Notes under the pieces: generated by a model
Told to the model about the DNA's origin: nothing
Database searches by the model: none
What the model saw: only the letters and a program-made list of their open reading frames with translations
NCBI GenBank assembly: GCA_903907075.1
Contig: CAIVMQ010000133.1
Span: 1 to 38,245 of the forward strand
Reading direction: 5' to 3'
DNA: 38,245 bases
DNA from: an uncultured Bacteroidia bacterium
GTDB lineage: Bacteria > Bacteroidota > Bacteroidia > Bacteroidales > Prolixibacteraceae
Program-made: the position numbers and the translations under genes
In this document: one piece after another, positions 22,978-33,290 of the stretch
How the letters are laid out: every line of letters starts with the position of its first letter
How positions within the stretch are numbered: the first letter of the stretch is position 1

Positions 22978-25269
22978 TCAACTTCCCTTCTGAATTAGTT
23001 TTTGCTCTTCAACCTGGGCATCAATAACAGCGATGGTAACCATATTGAGGATATCACGCACCGAGCTTTCAACATTAAGAATATGGATTGGCTTATTCAA
23101 TCCCATTTGAATCGGCCCTATGGTTTCGCTCATCCCCATTTCGAGCATAAGTTTATACGATATATTGGCTGAACTTAGATTGGGGAAGATCAATGTATTC
23201 ACATTTAGTCCATCTATTTTAGAGAAAGGAAATTTATCATGACGCAGATCCTTGTCTAAGGCAAAGTTAGCCTGCATCTCCCCATCGATAAGCATCTCGG
23301 GATAGTGCTTATGTAGGTGCTCAATAGCTTCATGAACCATCGCAGGACTTCCGGCATTGCGCTCCCCGAAATTACTATAAGAGAGCATCGCCATAACCGG
23401 ATTGAAATTAAAGAGCCGAGCTGCTTCGTAGGTTAATTTAGCCACATCGATAAGGGTCTCTTTCGATGGGTGATTGTTCACTAAGGTATCGGCGAAGAAG
23501 AATGTACCAAGTTTAGAGGTCACAATATTTAACCCTGCAATATGCTTAAGTCCTTCACGCATGCCAGTAATCTCTATAGCCGGAATAATAGCATCGGCAT
23601 ATTTCGTATAAACGCCGGTGATAAATGCATCGGCATCACCCGCCTCTACCATCATCATGCCAAAATAGTTACGGTCGAACATCTTCTCGTACGCTTCGTC
23701 ATAGGTCATCCCTTCGCGCTTCCGTTTTGCAGTCAGCATTGTGGCATATCGCTGACGGCTTGCCTCCTCCCTATCGTGCCGCAGGTTTATTATCTTAACC
23801 CCATCGAATTCAATGCTATTCTCTTTAATAATTTTCTCAATCCGCTCTTCATTACCTAAAAGTATGGGGATACAAATCCCTTCGGCACGGGCCACCTGGG
23901 CAGCCTTTAGCATATTGATATGATTAGCCTCTGCAAAGACAACCCGTTTAGGATTCTCTTTTGCCTTTTCTGTCAATCCATGGATCAGCTTATTGCCAAG
24001 CCCCATCCGCTGACGAAGAATCTCCTCATATTCATTCCAATCTTCAATCTTCTTGCGTGCAATCCCACTCTCCATTGCAGCTTTAGCCACTGCCGGAGCT
24101 ACGGTAACCAATAATCTGGGGTCCAAAGGCTTGGGAATAATATACTGTCTTCCAAAACTTAGGCTCGTGGTATCATAGGCTAAAGTAACCACTTCAGGAA
24201 CCGGCTCTTTCGCTAAGGCAGCAATCGCCAATGCAGCTGCAACTTTCATCTCTTCGTTAATCCCCGTTGATCGAACATCAAGGGCACCACGGAATATATA
24301 GGGGAAACCCAACACGTTATTTACCTGATTGGGATGGTCACTACGACCGGTGGCAAAAATCAGATCGGCACGTGATGCTATCGCCTCATCATAGGAGATT
24401 TCAGGATTCGGATTTGCCAATGCAAAAACAATCGGATTATCAGCCATACTGCGGATCATATCCTGATTTAAGATGCCCGCTACCGAGAGGCCCAGAAATA
24501 CATCAGCCTCTTTCATCGCCTCCTCCAGGGTATTACAGGGTAGCTTAGTGGCAAAAGGGATTTTACGGCTATTCAGGTCAGACCGTCTGACGGAAATAAC
24601 CCCCTTGCTATCAACCATCACGAGATTTTCAGGCTTTGCTCCAAGGCGAATATAAAGTTTCGAGCAAGCTGTTGCCGAAGCTCCTGCTCCATTGACCACG
24701 ATGCGCACGTCACCTATTTTTTTATTCACCAACTCAAGAGCATTGATCAAAGCAGCTCCAGAAATAATTGCTGTTCCATGCTGATCATCATGCATAATCG
24801 GTATATCAAGAGCCTCCTTAAGCTTCTCTTCGATCTCGAAACATTCAGGAGCCTTTATATCTTCAAGGTTAATACCTCCAAAAGTGCAGGCAATAGCTTT
24901 AACAACCTCAATAAATTTCGTAGGATCTTTCTCATCTACTTCGATATCGAACACGTCGATATCGGCGAAAATCTTAAATAAAAGTCCTTTCCCTTCCATC
25001 ACAGGTTTTCCGGCCAGTGCCCCAATATCGCCCAACCCCAGTACAGCTGTACCATTTGAGATTACGGCTACCAGGTTACCCTTTGCTGTATATTCATAGG
25101 CATCCTGTGGATTTTTCTCGATCTCCAGACATGGGATTGCAACACCCGGAGAATAAGCGAGTGATAAATCGCGTTGCGTACTGTAAGGTTTTGTTGGGAC
25201 TACCTGAATTTTGCCGGGTCTGCCATTTTTGTGATAATTTAAAGCATCGGCTCGTCTCGAATTTTCCAT
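22978..25269 (-). CDS. maeB: NADP-dependent malic enzyme (MaeB-type fusion)
   Basis: This enzyme oxidatively decarboxylates malate to pyruvate, producing NADPH in the cytoplasm. The 763 residues comprise an N-terminal malic enzyme part and a C-terminal phosphotransacetylase-like domain, the usual MaeB architecture and length. Malic enzyme motifs are [58 protein letters not shown] and the nucleotide-binding [14 protein letters not shown]. The second domain runs from about residue 430 ([15 protein letters not shown] ... VVFAEA) and includes [14 protein letters not shown] and ANLS-type strands. In characterised homologues this domain is regulatory and binds acetyl-CoA; whether it is catalytic here is unknown. 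It is monocistronic, with a strong terminator after it and a candidate promoter before it. Confidence 0.95.
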   Translation of the reverse strand: MENSRRADALNYHKNGRPGKIQVVPTKPYSTQRDLSLAYSPGVAIPCLEIEKNPQDAYEYTAKGNLVAVISNGTAVLGLGDIGALAGKPVMEGKGLLFKIFADIDVFDIEVDEKDPTKFIEVVKAIACTFGGINLEDIKAPECFEIEEKLKEALDIPIMHDDQHGTAIISGAALINALELVNKKIGDVRIVVNGAGASATACSKLYIRLGAKPENLVMVDSKGVISVRRSDLNSRKIPFATKLPCNTLEEAMKEADVFLGLSVAGILNQDMIRSMADNPIVFALANPNPEISYDEAIASRADLIFATGRSDHPNQVNNVLGFPYIFRGALDVRSTGINEEMKVAAALAIAALAKEPVPEVVTLAYDTTSLSFGRQYIIPKPLDPRLLVTVAPAVAKAAMESGIARKKIEDWNEYEEILRQRMGLGNKLIHGLTEKAKENPKRVVFAEANHINMLKAAQVARAEGICIPILLGNEERIEKIIKENSIEFDGVKIINLRHDREEASRQRYATMLTAKRKREGMTYDEAYEKMFDRNYFGMMMVEAGDADAFITGVYTKYADAIIPAIEITGMREGLKHIAGLNIVTSKLGTFFFADTLVNNHPSKETLIDVAKLTYEAARLFNFNPVMAMLSYSNFGERNAGSPAMVHEAIEHLHKHYPEMLIDGEMQANFALDKDLRHDKFPFSKIDGLNVNTLIFPNLSSANISYKLMLEMGMSETIGPIQMGLNKPIHILNVESSVRDILNMVTIAVIDAQVEEQKLIQKGS

Positions 25270-25308
25270 AAATGAAATAAATTTTAGTTGCAGAATACGA
25301 TATAATTA

Positions 25309-25326
25309 AGAATGAGGACTCATTCT
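25309..25326. repeat. Short palindrome in the maeB leader
   Basis: AGAATGAG and CTCATTCT flank a GA spacer, giving 8-bp arms 40 bases upstream of the maeB ATG. It falls between the candidate -7 box and the start codon, so it would be transcribed. It may be an operator or a small leader hairpin. Confidence 0.35.
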
Positions 25327-25343
25327 CCAAAGAAATAGGCATT

Positions 25344-25351
25344 CAAATGTA
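25344..25351 (-). promoter_or_regulatory. Possible -7 box of maeB
   Basis: TACATTTG on the minus strand exactly matches TAnnTTTG, 75 bases upstream of the ATG. TTG at 25374-25376 is 22 bases away, slightly more than the usual 19-21 spacing. Confidence 0.42.
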
Positions 25352-25422
25352 TCGATATTTTACTGCCGATTACCAACAAAATCTAAGAATTCACAATTTA
25401 GATGTATTCCAAATTTAAGCTA

Positions 25423-26406
25423 TCATTTATGGACCGGTTCCTTAGCTGGATAAAGCACTTCAGGGGAAGCTATTGTCTCATTATAAACCGGTGCAGAAGC
25501 ACGTTTAATATCTTCTCTCGATTTGCTCGTGGTTACAAAATAAAACCCAATGAAAATTAGGGCGGCAGAGAGTGGTTTAGTCCACGAGAAGATATCCTGT
25601 CCTAAAAATACAGCTATCGAGGTAGCAACTATGGGTTGCAAATAATTATACATCCCAATTGTCGTTGGTCTGATCTCGCGCTGTGCTACAGGAATCAACA
25701 GATAGGTAATCAAGGTTGCGCCAAAGAGCGCATAAAAATAGCAGAACCATGCCTGCTGGGATCCTTCATAAAAGATTCTTGCGACAAATAAATCCGATGA
25801 TCCCACCGGATAAAACAGAATTGCTGAAAATAGAAACATCCATTTCATAAGCGTTATAGAGCTGTATTTCCTGGATATCCCTTTGGTATAAACTAAAAAA
25901 AACGCATAAGAGAGGCTACTGAGCAAGCACAATAAGTCACCAATTATAGAGGGATCATTTTTCGACGTAACGAATTCAGAGGTTAGGATCATCGATATAA
26001 CACCCACAAAACCGATTAATACACCTCCAACTTTCTTGAATGTAATTGGTTCTCTGAGCATAAAGAAAGAGATTATCATGGCCAGTATAGGCGTTATCGT
26101 TATCACTATCGAGGCATTGATAGCGGAGGTGCGTTGTAAACCTGCAATAAACGAACCTTGATTCAATCCCACCCCTAATAAGGAGCCGACAAATAGGGTA
26201 CCCATATCTTTTCTATTTACCTTTTCAGGTTTAAGAAAGATAGAGATAATCCAGAAAGCAATCGCGCCAAATACAAAACGGGAATAGGTAAGCCCAATAG
26301 GACTTATCCATTGAGGCATCAGATTCTTGGATAAGGGAATATTTGCACCAAAAATAAGTGTCGTAATTAGCATTGCTAAATGACCCCTGTAATTTATTTT
26401 ATTCAT
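25423..26406 (-). CDS. EamA/DMT-family permease
   Basis: This is an inner-membrane transporter of the drug/metabolite superfamily, 327 residues with about ten hydrophobic helices in two EamA repeats. The first begins with LAMLITTLIFGANIPLSK and includes NASIVITITPILAMIISFFMLREP; the second includes TTIGMYNYLQPIVATSIAVFLGQD. The conserved proline/glutamate end of helix 4 (MLREPITFKKVGG) is typical. These proteins export amino acids, nucleobases or other metabolites, and the substrate is not predictable. Its ATG directly abuts the mfd stop codon with no base between, so the two are co-transcribed and probably translationally coupled, although no functional link to Mfd is known. Confidence 0.9.
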   Translation of the reverse strand: MNKINYRGHLAMLITTLIFGANIPLSKNLMPQWISPIGLTYSRFVFGAIAFWIISIFLKPEKVNRKDMGTLFVGSLLGVGLNQGSFIAGLQRTSAINASIVITITPILAMIISFFMLREPITFKKVGGVLIGFVGVISMILTSEFVTSKNDPSIIGDLLCLLSSLSYAFFLVYTKGISRKYSSITLMKWMFLFSAILFYPVGSSDLFVARIFYEGSQQAWFCYFYALFGATLITYLLIPVAQREIRPTTIGMYNYLQPIVATSIAVFLGQDIFSWTKPLSAALIFIGFYFVTTSKSREDIKRASAPVYNETIASPEVLYPAKEPVHK

Positions 26407-29400
26407 TTAGCCCGGAATTACAGTTGTTGCTAATTGAGTAAGCATGTTAACAGCTCCATGCAATTGAGTTATTTCGTTAAAATTAATGCTCAGCCTCCCT
26501 TTTCCCTCTTTAACTCGGCATTTTGAAGGGTTCTGAATAACCCATTGCATCAATTTCTGAAAATAAATTGTCAGGTAATAGTTGGAAGAGGGATCTGACG
26601 GAAGATAGCAGATCATGCGCGACTCTTTAAGAATGATCCGTTCTATATTCAACGAAATAGCGATCCAGCGTAGTCGCACGACATCGATCAATTCACGCGA
26701 AGGAGGTGGAATAGGTCCAAAGCGGTCGATAAGCCCTTTCTCAAAAAGTTGAATCATCTGCTCATTTTCCATATTATCCAACTCGCGATAGAGCAACATC
26801 CGTTCGGAGATACTCGAAATATATTCATCAGGAAATAGTAGCTCCAGATCGGTATCAATAGTACAATCGTTCACATACTTAACATCGAGAAAAGCCTCCG
26901 ATGAACCGGAATTCTGATCTTCGTAAAGCTCCTGGAATTCACCTGATTTAAGCTCCATCATTGCTTCATTAAGAATTCGATGATAGGCTTCAAAGCCTAT
27001 ATCGGCAATAAAACCACTCTGTTCTCCACCCAATAGGTTGCCCGCACCACGGATATCCAAATCTTGCATGGCAATACTAAAACCGCTTCCAATCTCTGAA
27101 AACTCTTCGATCGCCTGCAAGCGACGGCGAGCATCGGTAGATAACATAGTTAACGGAGGGGCTAATAAGTAGCAGAAAGCCTTTTTATTCGAACGTCCGA
27201 CTCGGCCACGCAGTTGGTGAAGCTCACTGAGTCCAAAATTCTGGGCATTATTAATTAATATCGTATTGGCATTGGGAATATCTAATCCCGATTCGATGAT
27301 GGTTGTAGCCACAAGGACATCAAAATCGCCATTTACAAAATCGAACATCACTTTTTCAAGTTTATCGCCTTCCATCTGTCCATGACCCACCACAGTTCTC
27401 ACACCGGGGCACAACCGATTTACCAGCAGCGCAATCTCCTGAATATTTTGAACCCTGTTATTGATAAAAAATACCTGACCACCTCGAGCTACTTCATAGT
27501 TTATGGCATCACGAATTACCTCCTCATTAAAAGGGGTTAATTCAGTATTTATCGGATACCTGTTAGGTGGCGGAGTATTGATAATCGAGAGGTCGCGCGC
27601 CCCCATTAACGAGAATTGTAACGTTCGCGGAATGGGTGTTGCGGTAAGGGTGAGAGTATCGATATTTGCTTTTAACTGTTTTAATTTCTCCTTAATGGAG
27701 ACACCGAAATGTTGCTCTTCATCGACAATCAGCAAACCAAGATCTTTAAATTTCACATCCTTACCAATAAGCTTATGGGTACCAATAATAATATCTACTT
27801 TACCCTCTGTGAGGTCTTTCAACACCTGCTTAACGTCGCCAGAGTGCCTTAATCTACTAATATACTGAACATTGCATGGAAAATCCTTGAGCCGTTCGGT
27901 AAAGGTCTTGAAATGCTGAAGTGCCAAAATTGTTGTTGGAACGAGTACTGCCACCTGTTTACTATCTGCCACCGCTTTAAATGCGGCCCGAATAGCAACC
28001 TCTGTTTTACCAAAACCAACATCACCACAGACAAGACGATCCATTGGCATTTGTTTCTCCATATCCTCTTTAACAGAGCGCGTTGCCTTTAACTGATCAG
28101 GAGTATCTTCATAAATAAAACTCGCTTCAAGTTCTTCCTGCAAGTAGGTATCTCCGGAAAACGCAAATCCATTCTCCATTTTTCGTTTCGCATAGAGGGC
28201 GATAAGTTCACGGGCAATATCTTTTACTTTATTCTTTGTTTTTGTTTTCAGATTCTGCCATGCTGCAGTACCTAATTTATTTATGGTAGGCTCTTGCCCC
28301 TCCTTACCTTTGTATTTTGCGATCCGGTGCAACGAATGAATGCTTACCAAAAGTGAGTCATTGTCGCGATAAGTAAGCCTTATTGCCTCCTGGATATTTC
28401 CATTTATCTCAGTTTTTACTAGACCTGCGAACTTACCTACCCCGTGATCAATATGGACAACAAAATCACCGGGATGGAGCTTGCTCAGCTCTTTAATGGT
28501 AATTGCCTGTCTGGATGATTTTTTCGAGCGCAATTTAAAGCGATGATAACGCTCAAAGACTTGATGATCGGTATAGCAACAGATCTTAAGATCATGATCA
28601 ATAAACCCCTCGTTTAAGGCAAATAAAAGACTGTCTATTTTCTGCGGATCACCCTTGTCGTCAAAGATGGCATGAAGCCTTTCAATCTGTTTTGGATTGG
28701 AAGTCAGGAGAATAGTATGGTAACCCTTTTGCCTGTTTGCCTTCAGATCCTGACCAAGCAAATCGAAATTCTTATTAAAAACTGGCTGTTTTGAGGTATT
28801 AAAAGCTATCACATCAGTACTCTCAAAATAGGTGGATCCACCAAATTCGACACATGTAAACGACTCAACACCGCGCTTAAATTCTTTCCCCGAAATTACC
28901 AGGCCCTTTGTTTCGTCATTTCCGATTCGCTCTGATGCCTCTTTATGCAACGATGCAATCTGAGCAGATACAAAGGTGAAATTATCAGAAATAAGAACCG
29001 CATTTTTATTCAGAAACTCAAATAAGGAGACTCTGGTCTCACCTTTAAGTCCCTCCTGGATATTTGGTATAATTGATATGCGTGAGAGCGCTTCTATCGA
29101 AATTTGATCCTCGATATCAAAGGTCCGAATCGATTCTACTTGATCGCCAAAAAAATCAATTCGGTAAGGATCTTCATGCGAGAATGAGAATATATCAACG
29201 ATTGCCCCTCGTAAGGAGTATTGCCCAGGCTCATAGACAAACTCAACACGCTCGAAACCATACTCATGAAGCACTTCGTTAATAAAGGGAATTGAGATTT
29301 TCTCCCCTGTCTTAATATGTAAGGTATGCTTTTCAAGCCCCTTGCCTGAAATTACCTTCTCCATAATTGCTTCTGGGTAAGTGATTACCAGATAAGGAGA

Positions 29401-29757
29401 TTCGTTTAATGAAAGTTTATTGAGAACCTCTGTGCGAAAGATAATCTGCTCACTGTCGATTATTTCATGGACGATATTACGGCGGTAGGAAGAAGGGAAA
29501 AATAAGATATGATCTGTTAATCCCAATGAATTTAAATCATCGAAAAAATAAGCGGCCTCTTCTCTGTCATTCAGGACAACCAACGTATTAAAAGCGCTGA
29601 TTTGGTATGTTCCAGCTAAAACTACTGCAGCTGACGATCCGGTTAGTCCGGATAAAATGATCTTACCAGGGTCGCTCTGCGCGATTCTTTCACGCAACCC
29701 CTTAACACCGGGATGTGAACTATAATAAGTAAGAAGTTCCTTAAGTTCCAAAGTCAA
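26407..29757 (-). CDS. mfd: Transcription-repair coupling factor Mfd
   Basis: Mfd removes RNA polymerase stalled at DNA lesions and recruits UvrA for nucleotide excision repair. The 1116 residues follow the family order: an N-terminal UvrB-like region with degenerate ATPase (GLTGSSAAVVLAG), the RNA polymerase-interacting domain (LHPGDFVVHIDHGVGKFAGL), then the RecG-like translocase with Walker A GDVGFGKTEVA near residue 576, DEEQ box near 677, and TATPIPRTL. The translocation helices (ESGLDIPNANTILINNA, LHQLRGRVGRSNKKAF) and a C-terminal TRCF domain follow. Length is normal. An exact -7 box lies 20 bases upstream. It is the first gene of a unit with the DMT permease. Confidence 0.97.
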   Translation of the reverse strand: MTLELKELLTYYSSHPGVKGLRERIAQSDPGKIILSGLTGSSAAVVLAGTYQISAFNTLVVLNDREEAAYFFDDLNSLGLTDHILFFPSSYRRNIVHEIIDSEQIIFRTEVLNKLSLNESPYLVITYPEAIMEKVISGKGLEKHTLHIKTGEKISIPFINEVLHEYGFERVEFVYEPGQYSLRGAIVDIFSFSHEDPYRIDFFGDQVESIRTFDIEDQISIEALSRISIIPNIQEGLKGETRVSLFEFLNKNAVLISDNFTFVSAQIASLHKEASERIGNDETKGLVISGKEFKRGVESFTCVEFGGSTYFESTDVIAFNTSKQPVFNKNFDLLGQDLKANRQKGYHTILLTSNPKQIERLHAIFDDKGDPQKIDSLLFALNEGFIDHDLKICCYTDHQVFERYHRFKLRSKKSSRQAITIKELSKLHPGDFVVHIDHGVGKFAGLVKTEINGNIQEAIRLTYRDNDSLLVSIHSLHRIAKYKGKEGQEPTINKLGTAAWQNLKTKTKNKVKDIARELIALYAKRKMENGFAFSGDTYLQEELEASFIYEDTPDQLKATRSVKEDMEKQMPMDRLVCGDVGFGKTEVAIRAAFKAVADSKQVAVLVPTTILALQHFKTFTERLKDFPCNVQYISRLRHSGDVKQVLKDLTEGKVDIIIGTHKLIGKDVKFKDLGLLIVDEEQHFGVSIKEKLKQLKANIDTLTLTATPIPRTLQFSLMGARDLSIINTPPPNRYPINTELTPFNEEVIRDAINYEVARGGQVFFINNRVQNIQEIALLVNRLCPGVRTVVGHGQMEGDKLEKVMFDFVNGDFDVLVATTIIESGLDIPNANTILINNAQNFGLSELHQLRGRVGRSNKKAFCYLLAPPLTMLSTDARRRLQAIEEFSEIGSGFSIAMQDLDIRGAGNLLGGEQSGFIADIGFEAYHRILNEAMMELKSGEFQELYEDQNSGSSEAFLDVKYVNDCTIDTDLELLFPDEYISSISERMLLYRELDNMENEQMIQLFEKGLIDRFGPIPPPSRELIDVVRLRWIAISLNIERIILKESRMICYLPSDPSSNYYLTIYFQKLMQWVIQNPSKCRVKEGKGRLSINFNEITQLHGAVNMLTQLATTVIPG

Positions 29758-29776
29758 ATTATTTCTATCAGAGCGC

Positions 29777-29784
29777 CAAAATTA
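29777..29784 (-). promoter_or_regulatory. Probable -7 box of mfd
   Basis: TAATTTTG on the minus strand matches TAnnTTTG exactly. It lies 20 bases upstream of the mfd ATG, implying a leader of roughly a dozen bases. No TTG was found at the -33 position. Confidence 0.45.
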
Positions 29785-29907
29785 CGAAAATATCGGAGCA
29801 TTTTAGGAATAATTAAATGCGAATATTGCGAACCAGGAACGAAAAGAAGATCTTCAGATTTAATTAGTTAGAATTCGTATTTTTTACATCTAAAAACTTG
29901 AATTTAA

Positions 29908-30654
29908 TCACTTTATCTCATGTGTTCCATCAGGAAGGAACTTAACGATAGGCTGCACTTTAGTCTGAAGAAACAGATCATAACTCTTTTTAAGATCTCC
30001 CCATAAGCTCAATTTATCTTTATCCTTTTTGTAATCGGATACTAATCCCGAATAATTGGAATCATTAAGTCGTGTAGGGTAAATGGTTAATGCAATCTGC
30101 TCTTGCCCGCTATTGTAGGCCTCAATACAATAGACAAAAAGCTCCCGTATTCTGTCATCTGTCATAGCAAGGCAGCCTGAAGAGACGCAAGAACCGTGAA
30201 TAAATATCTGATTTCCAAGATGGCCACGAACACCCCTAATGCTATCGGAGGCATTTGGATAATTAATCTCCATCGACAAATAATATTTACTGTATGGGTT
30301 AAGCTCGGATATATGATAAAATCCTTCAGGAACTTGCAAGTCACGGTATCGCCGCTTTGGACCTTCAGAGCCCGAGATATCGCAAATAGAAAACTCCTTG
30401 ATTGGAATAAAAACAGAATCGGAGTTATTTTTAGCCCACAACTCCATTATTTTTTCGGCTTTAAACGCAATAAGGTATATCCTCAGACTATCGCGTGAAA
30501 TTGAAACTCCGGCAAGAGTATTGTCAACGACTTTTTCTTTGTAATTATACGCTTCCCTAATCCGAGTATAACTTAGCTGCTTCTCTCTAAAGGAAGGGGT
30601 AGTCATTGCTGATACCAACACGAATAAGGAGAAAAGTAGAAGTAATAATCTCAT
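29908..30654 (-). CDS. YafK-like L,D-transpeptidase-fold protein
   Basis: This is a periplasmic peptidoglycan-active enzyme of the YkuD fold, 248 residues from the chosen start. The catalytic motif is FIHGSCVSSGCLAM with His153 and Cys161. PEGFYHISELNPYSKYYLSM and the following Asn/Gly region match YafK-like proteins, known to act as L,D-transpeptidases or, in E. coli, to detach Braun's lipoprotein. The start at 30654 gives an ideal signal (MRLLLLLFSLFVLVSA), and an exact -7 promoter box lies at 30679-30686, inside the longer frame that could begin at 30711; this argues against the longer form. It is a single gene between mfd and a divergent secreted protein gene. The partner protein is unknown. 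Confidence 0.85.
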   Translation of the reverse strand: MRLLLLLFSLFVLVSAMTTPSFREKQLSYTRIREAYNYKEKVVDNTLAGVSISRDSLRIYLIAFKAEKIMELWAKNNSDSVFIPIKEFSICDISGSEGPKRRYRDLQVPEGFYHISELNPYSKYYLSMEINYPNASDSIRGVRGHLGNQIFIHGSCVSSGCLAMTDDRIRELFVYCIEAYNSGQEQIALTIYPTRLNDSNYSGLVSDYKKDKDKLSLWGDLKKSYDLFLQTKVQPIVKFLPDGTHEIK

Positions 30655-30678
30655 AACTAATTTTAAAAAATAATTCGA

Positions 30679-30686
30679 CAAAAGTA
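30679..30686 (-). promoter_or_regulatory. Probable -7 box of the L,D-transpeptidase gene
   Basis: TACTTTTG on the minus strand matches TAnnTTTG exactly, 25 bases upstream of the ATG at 30654. It helps choose that start. No clear -33 TTG was seen. Confidence 0.5.
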
Positions 30687-30958
30687 GTGGAAAAAAGGGC
30701 ATAAAAAGCACCTTGGAACATCTCTATTGCTAAAAAGACCTTGGTTTCTGTCAATCAGCCGAATAGAACTTTAGGTTATCCTCTCTACCCAATTTAACTC
30801 GCAGAATAGGGAGAGAACGGAATCGTATTTACAACTAAATTCATACAATTTAAAGTTAACGTCAATAAAATTACCCCTAAACGTAGCTCTGATTTTTAAA
30901 AATCTACATTAATCAGCTTAAATAATCCCAATTAAAAAAGGAACCATTCCGTATTGGA

Positions 30959-30966
30959 TAATTTTG
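30959..30966 (+). promoter_or_regulatory. Probable -7 box of the 551-residue secreted protein gene
   Basis: TAATTTTG matches TAnnTTTG exactly, 48 bases before the ATG at 31014. No TTG lies at the expected -33 distance. Confidence 0.45.
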
Positions 30967-31013
30967 GCAGACTTTTTGTTTGTACTTTTATGCACCAATG
31001 AAATTACGTAGCC

Positions 31014-32669
31014 ATGAAAACACTTAACCCATCTCTTTCAACTCGGTTAACTCGGTTGCATCTATTACTTTTCGGGATGATGCTTCTTTTAACTCTTCAA
31101 GGAATTGGACAATCTCAACACAAGATTAACCTGCTCCAAATGATCGATGATAACCGAACTACCATTGAAGTGATTGCCGGCTGTGATGTAAAATTACGGC
31201 CGCATATCTTGTTGCTCTGTGAGTCGCCCGAGCTTTTGACAAAAATAGAGGAGCTACAGCAAAGATCACAAAATCAGTTTAAGTTGATTATTGAGCGGTA
31301 TGGTCGGGATGCTCAGGCTGCATTTTATGAAATGGCACGCTATCCTTCACTTATTTCAGAACTGGTCGCAACAGGAAGGCCATCAAATACTGATATAGAA
31401 CGGATTATCGAAAAATATCCGCAAGATATTAGGGCTATTACCCAAAAAAATGCAGTTGCCTATTACGAGGTGCTTCTACAAATTGAGCGGTTAAATACCG
31501 AAATAGACAGAGCTTTTAAGTATGAATTGGAAAAATATCCTACACAAACTGCGGAGAGTGTTAATATGCTTTTAGGATATCCTGAGGTTATTTCTGCTTT
31601 AGTTGACGACAAACCCTTTACACAACTTTTAGGAGAGGTATACCGAGAAGATGCACAATGGGTTAATGGACAAATTACAGAGGTGGCACAACAACTGGCC
31701 GCTCAGAACAAAGATGATTTAGAGGCTTACAAGAATCAGATTCAAAAAGACCCACAGGCCTACAACGAGATGCTCGACGCATCGGATAAGTTTTCACGTG
31801 AAAATAATGAGGTAAGGTATCTTGAGAATTCAACAGATCCAATTATAGAAACACGGGTGGTTAATTGTTATCCCTATTGGTTTGGTTATCCATACTGGTA
31901 TGCCGATCCCTATTGGCGCCCACGCCCACTCTATTATCACACCGGGCTATATCGGAATAACGGAGGAAGTGTTAGTATCGTAGGTCTTCCCTCAGGATTC
32001 TTCCTAAACTGGCATTCTGCCTATCATCCAAAATTGTACCCCCATCTCTCCTATCATTATTATAACTTCTACGAAAACCATTATATGAAGCGATTTCGGG
32101 AAGCACCACATGCGTTTCCTCATCATGGATTCTACCGCTCTATTGAAAAGAATGTCATTAACAATCCACGGGTTAACAACCGGTCACTTCATAAAATTGA
32201 TCGTCAACATGGTACTAATATTGTCCATCGGCCAAATCTTAATGAATCGCAGGGGCGAAGATCAGGAGCGACAGATTTTAATAGCTCAAGGAGAAAATCG
32301 GAACACGTTGAAGGGGTTAGCCGAAACAGAGCTGTAGCTCCACCGAATCTGGAACGCCCCAACGTTGGTTCATCTGGAAGAACGTATAATCAACGTGAAA
32401 TAAATAGTGTAAGCCCACGCAGATCGGAAGGAAATGTAAATAGAAGCAATGCTGAATCGGGAACCAATGCCATAAGACGGGATGTTCGGACAAACCCCGA
32501 TCAGCAAACTATCCGTAGGGCACCAGAAGCCAAAAAGAGCGAGGTAATCAAAGATTCAAAAAATAACTCAAGACAACAGAATAGAGCAAAAGTCGCAAAC
32601 GAAAATATCAAAGAGAAGCCGGCAGTGAAAATAGAAGAGCGAAAATCAAGAACAAAGAATAAGGATTAA
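31014..32669 (+). CDS. Secreted helical/aromatic/basic-tail protein of unknown function
   Basis: I do not recognise a characterised family with confidence; the overall composition recalls DUF3300-like envelope proteins. The 551 residues divide into four parts: a Sec signal (about 15-33, LLLFGMMLLLTLQGIGQ); a helical region at about 35-270 with recurring short units built around YP (ARYPSLISELVATG, EKYPQDI, EKYPTQTAE, GYPEVISALVDD); an aromatic patch rich in Tyr, Trp, Pro and His at about 283-380 (CYPYWFGYPYWYADPYW, then YHPKLYPHLSYHYYNFYENHY); and a long low-complexity basic tail rich in Arg, Asn, Ser and Lys to the end. The tail may bind nucleic acid, peptidoglycan or anionic polysaccharide. 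The DUF4136 lipoprotein gene follows after 67 bases on the same strand, so both may act in the envelope. Confidence 0.7.
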   Translation: MKTLNPSLSTRLTRLHLLLFGMMLLLTLQGIGQSQHKINLLQMIDDNRTTIEVIAGCDVKLRPHILLLCESPELLTKIEELQQRSQNQFKLIIERYGRDAQAAFYEMARYPSLISELVATGRPSNTDIERIIEKYPQDIRAITQKNAVAYYEVLLQIERLNTEIDRAFKYELEKYPTQTAESVNMLLGYPEVISALVDDKPFTQLLGEVYREDAQWVNGQITEVAQQLAAQNKDDLEAYKNQIQKDPQAYNEMLDASDKFSRENNEVRYLENSTDPIIETRVVNCYPYWFGYPYWYADPYWRPRPLYYHTGLYRNNGGSVSIVGLPSGFFLNWHSAYHPKLYPHLSYHYYNFYENHYMKRFREAPHAFPHHGFYRSIEKNVINNPRVNNRSLHKIDRQHGTNIVHRPNLNESQGRRSGATDFNSSRRKSEHVEGVSRNRAVAPPNLERPNVGSSGRTYNQREINSVSPRRSEGNVNRSNAESGTNAIRRDVRTNPDQQTIRRAPEAKKSEVIKDSKNNSRQQNRAKVANENIKEKPAVKIEERKSRTKNKD

Positions 32670-32736
32670 GAGTTATAATAAAACATTAGCTTCAAAACAA
32701 AAGATAATTAAAGTAACCCCCAAATTTTAAAATGCC

Positions 32737-33267
32737 ATGAAAAATAAATTAGTAAAAATGTTAAGCGCGATTATCCTGTTTGTGAGTGTGGCAGGATGCA
32801 CGGGGATAAGGGTAAGTACCGACTTTGACCGTAAAGTTGATTTTCTGAAATACAAAACATTTAATTTCAGTAAAGAATCCGATAAAGGAACACTCAACGA
32901 CCTAAATATTCGCCGCCTCAAAGATGCCATTACCAAGGAGATGGTAGCCAAAGGATTCGAGGTGTCATCAACGCCTGATATATTGGTTAATACCTTCGTA
33001 AAGGGGCGGACCCATTACACAGCAATGGCGAATACCACCTCATTCGGTGGTCCGTTTATGTATATGCGTGGATGGGGTTCATCAAACACCTATGTCGATG
33101 TAGACAAATCAATAGAGGGGACTCTCTTTATCGATTTAATTGATGTAGTGGAGAAGAAAATGATTTGGGAAGGGGTAGCTGAAGGGTTGGTCAATCCTCG
33201 CACCAATACTCGCGAAGAGAAAATAAATACCATTGTTCAGCAGATCTTTAAAACCTTCCCTCGTTAA
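32737..33267 (+). CDS. DUF4136 lipoprotein
   Basis: This is a small envelope lipoprotein of 176 residues. The signal ends in the lipobox SVAGC, making Cys21 the lipidation site. The DUF4136 domain covers most of the mature part: VSTDFDRKVDFLKYKTF near the start, IRRLKDAITKEMVAKGFE, then GTLFIDLIDVVEKKMIWEGVAEG and a closing helix (INTIVQQIFKTFP). Function of this domain is unknown; it is common in Bacteroidota and Proteobacteria. A Gly/Met/Ser-rich loop (FGGPFMYMRGWGSSNTY) interrupts the domain at a usual position. A good terminator follows 24 bases after the stop, ending the two-gene unit. Confidence 0.88.
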   Translation: MKNKLVKMLSAIILFVSVAGCTGIRVSTDFDRKVDFLKYKTFNFSKESDKGTLNDLNIRRLKDAITKEMVAKGFEVSSTPDILVNTFVKGRTHYTAMANTTSFGGPFMYMRGWGSSNTYVDVDKSIEGTLFIDLIDVVEKKMIWEGVAEGLVNPRTNTREEKINTIVQQIFKTFPR

Positions 33268-33290
33268 GCTAAAATCTGATTTTAGAATAC

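Larger units (their letters stand above)
30655..31013. other. Divergent intergenic region with two promoters
   Basis: No gene was found in these 359 bases. The left end carries the -7 box for the L,D-transpeptidase gene (30679-30686, minus), and the right end a -7 box for the secreted protein gene (30959-30966, plus). The middle is AT-rich, without convincing repeats or RNA structures. Confidence 0.5.

Noticed and set aside
30655..30711. Longer N-terminus for the L,D-transpeptidase from 30711
   Set aside because: It would place the -7 box inside the gene and put 19 extra hydrophobic residues before a complete signal peptide.
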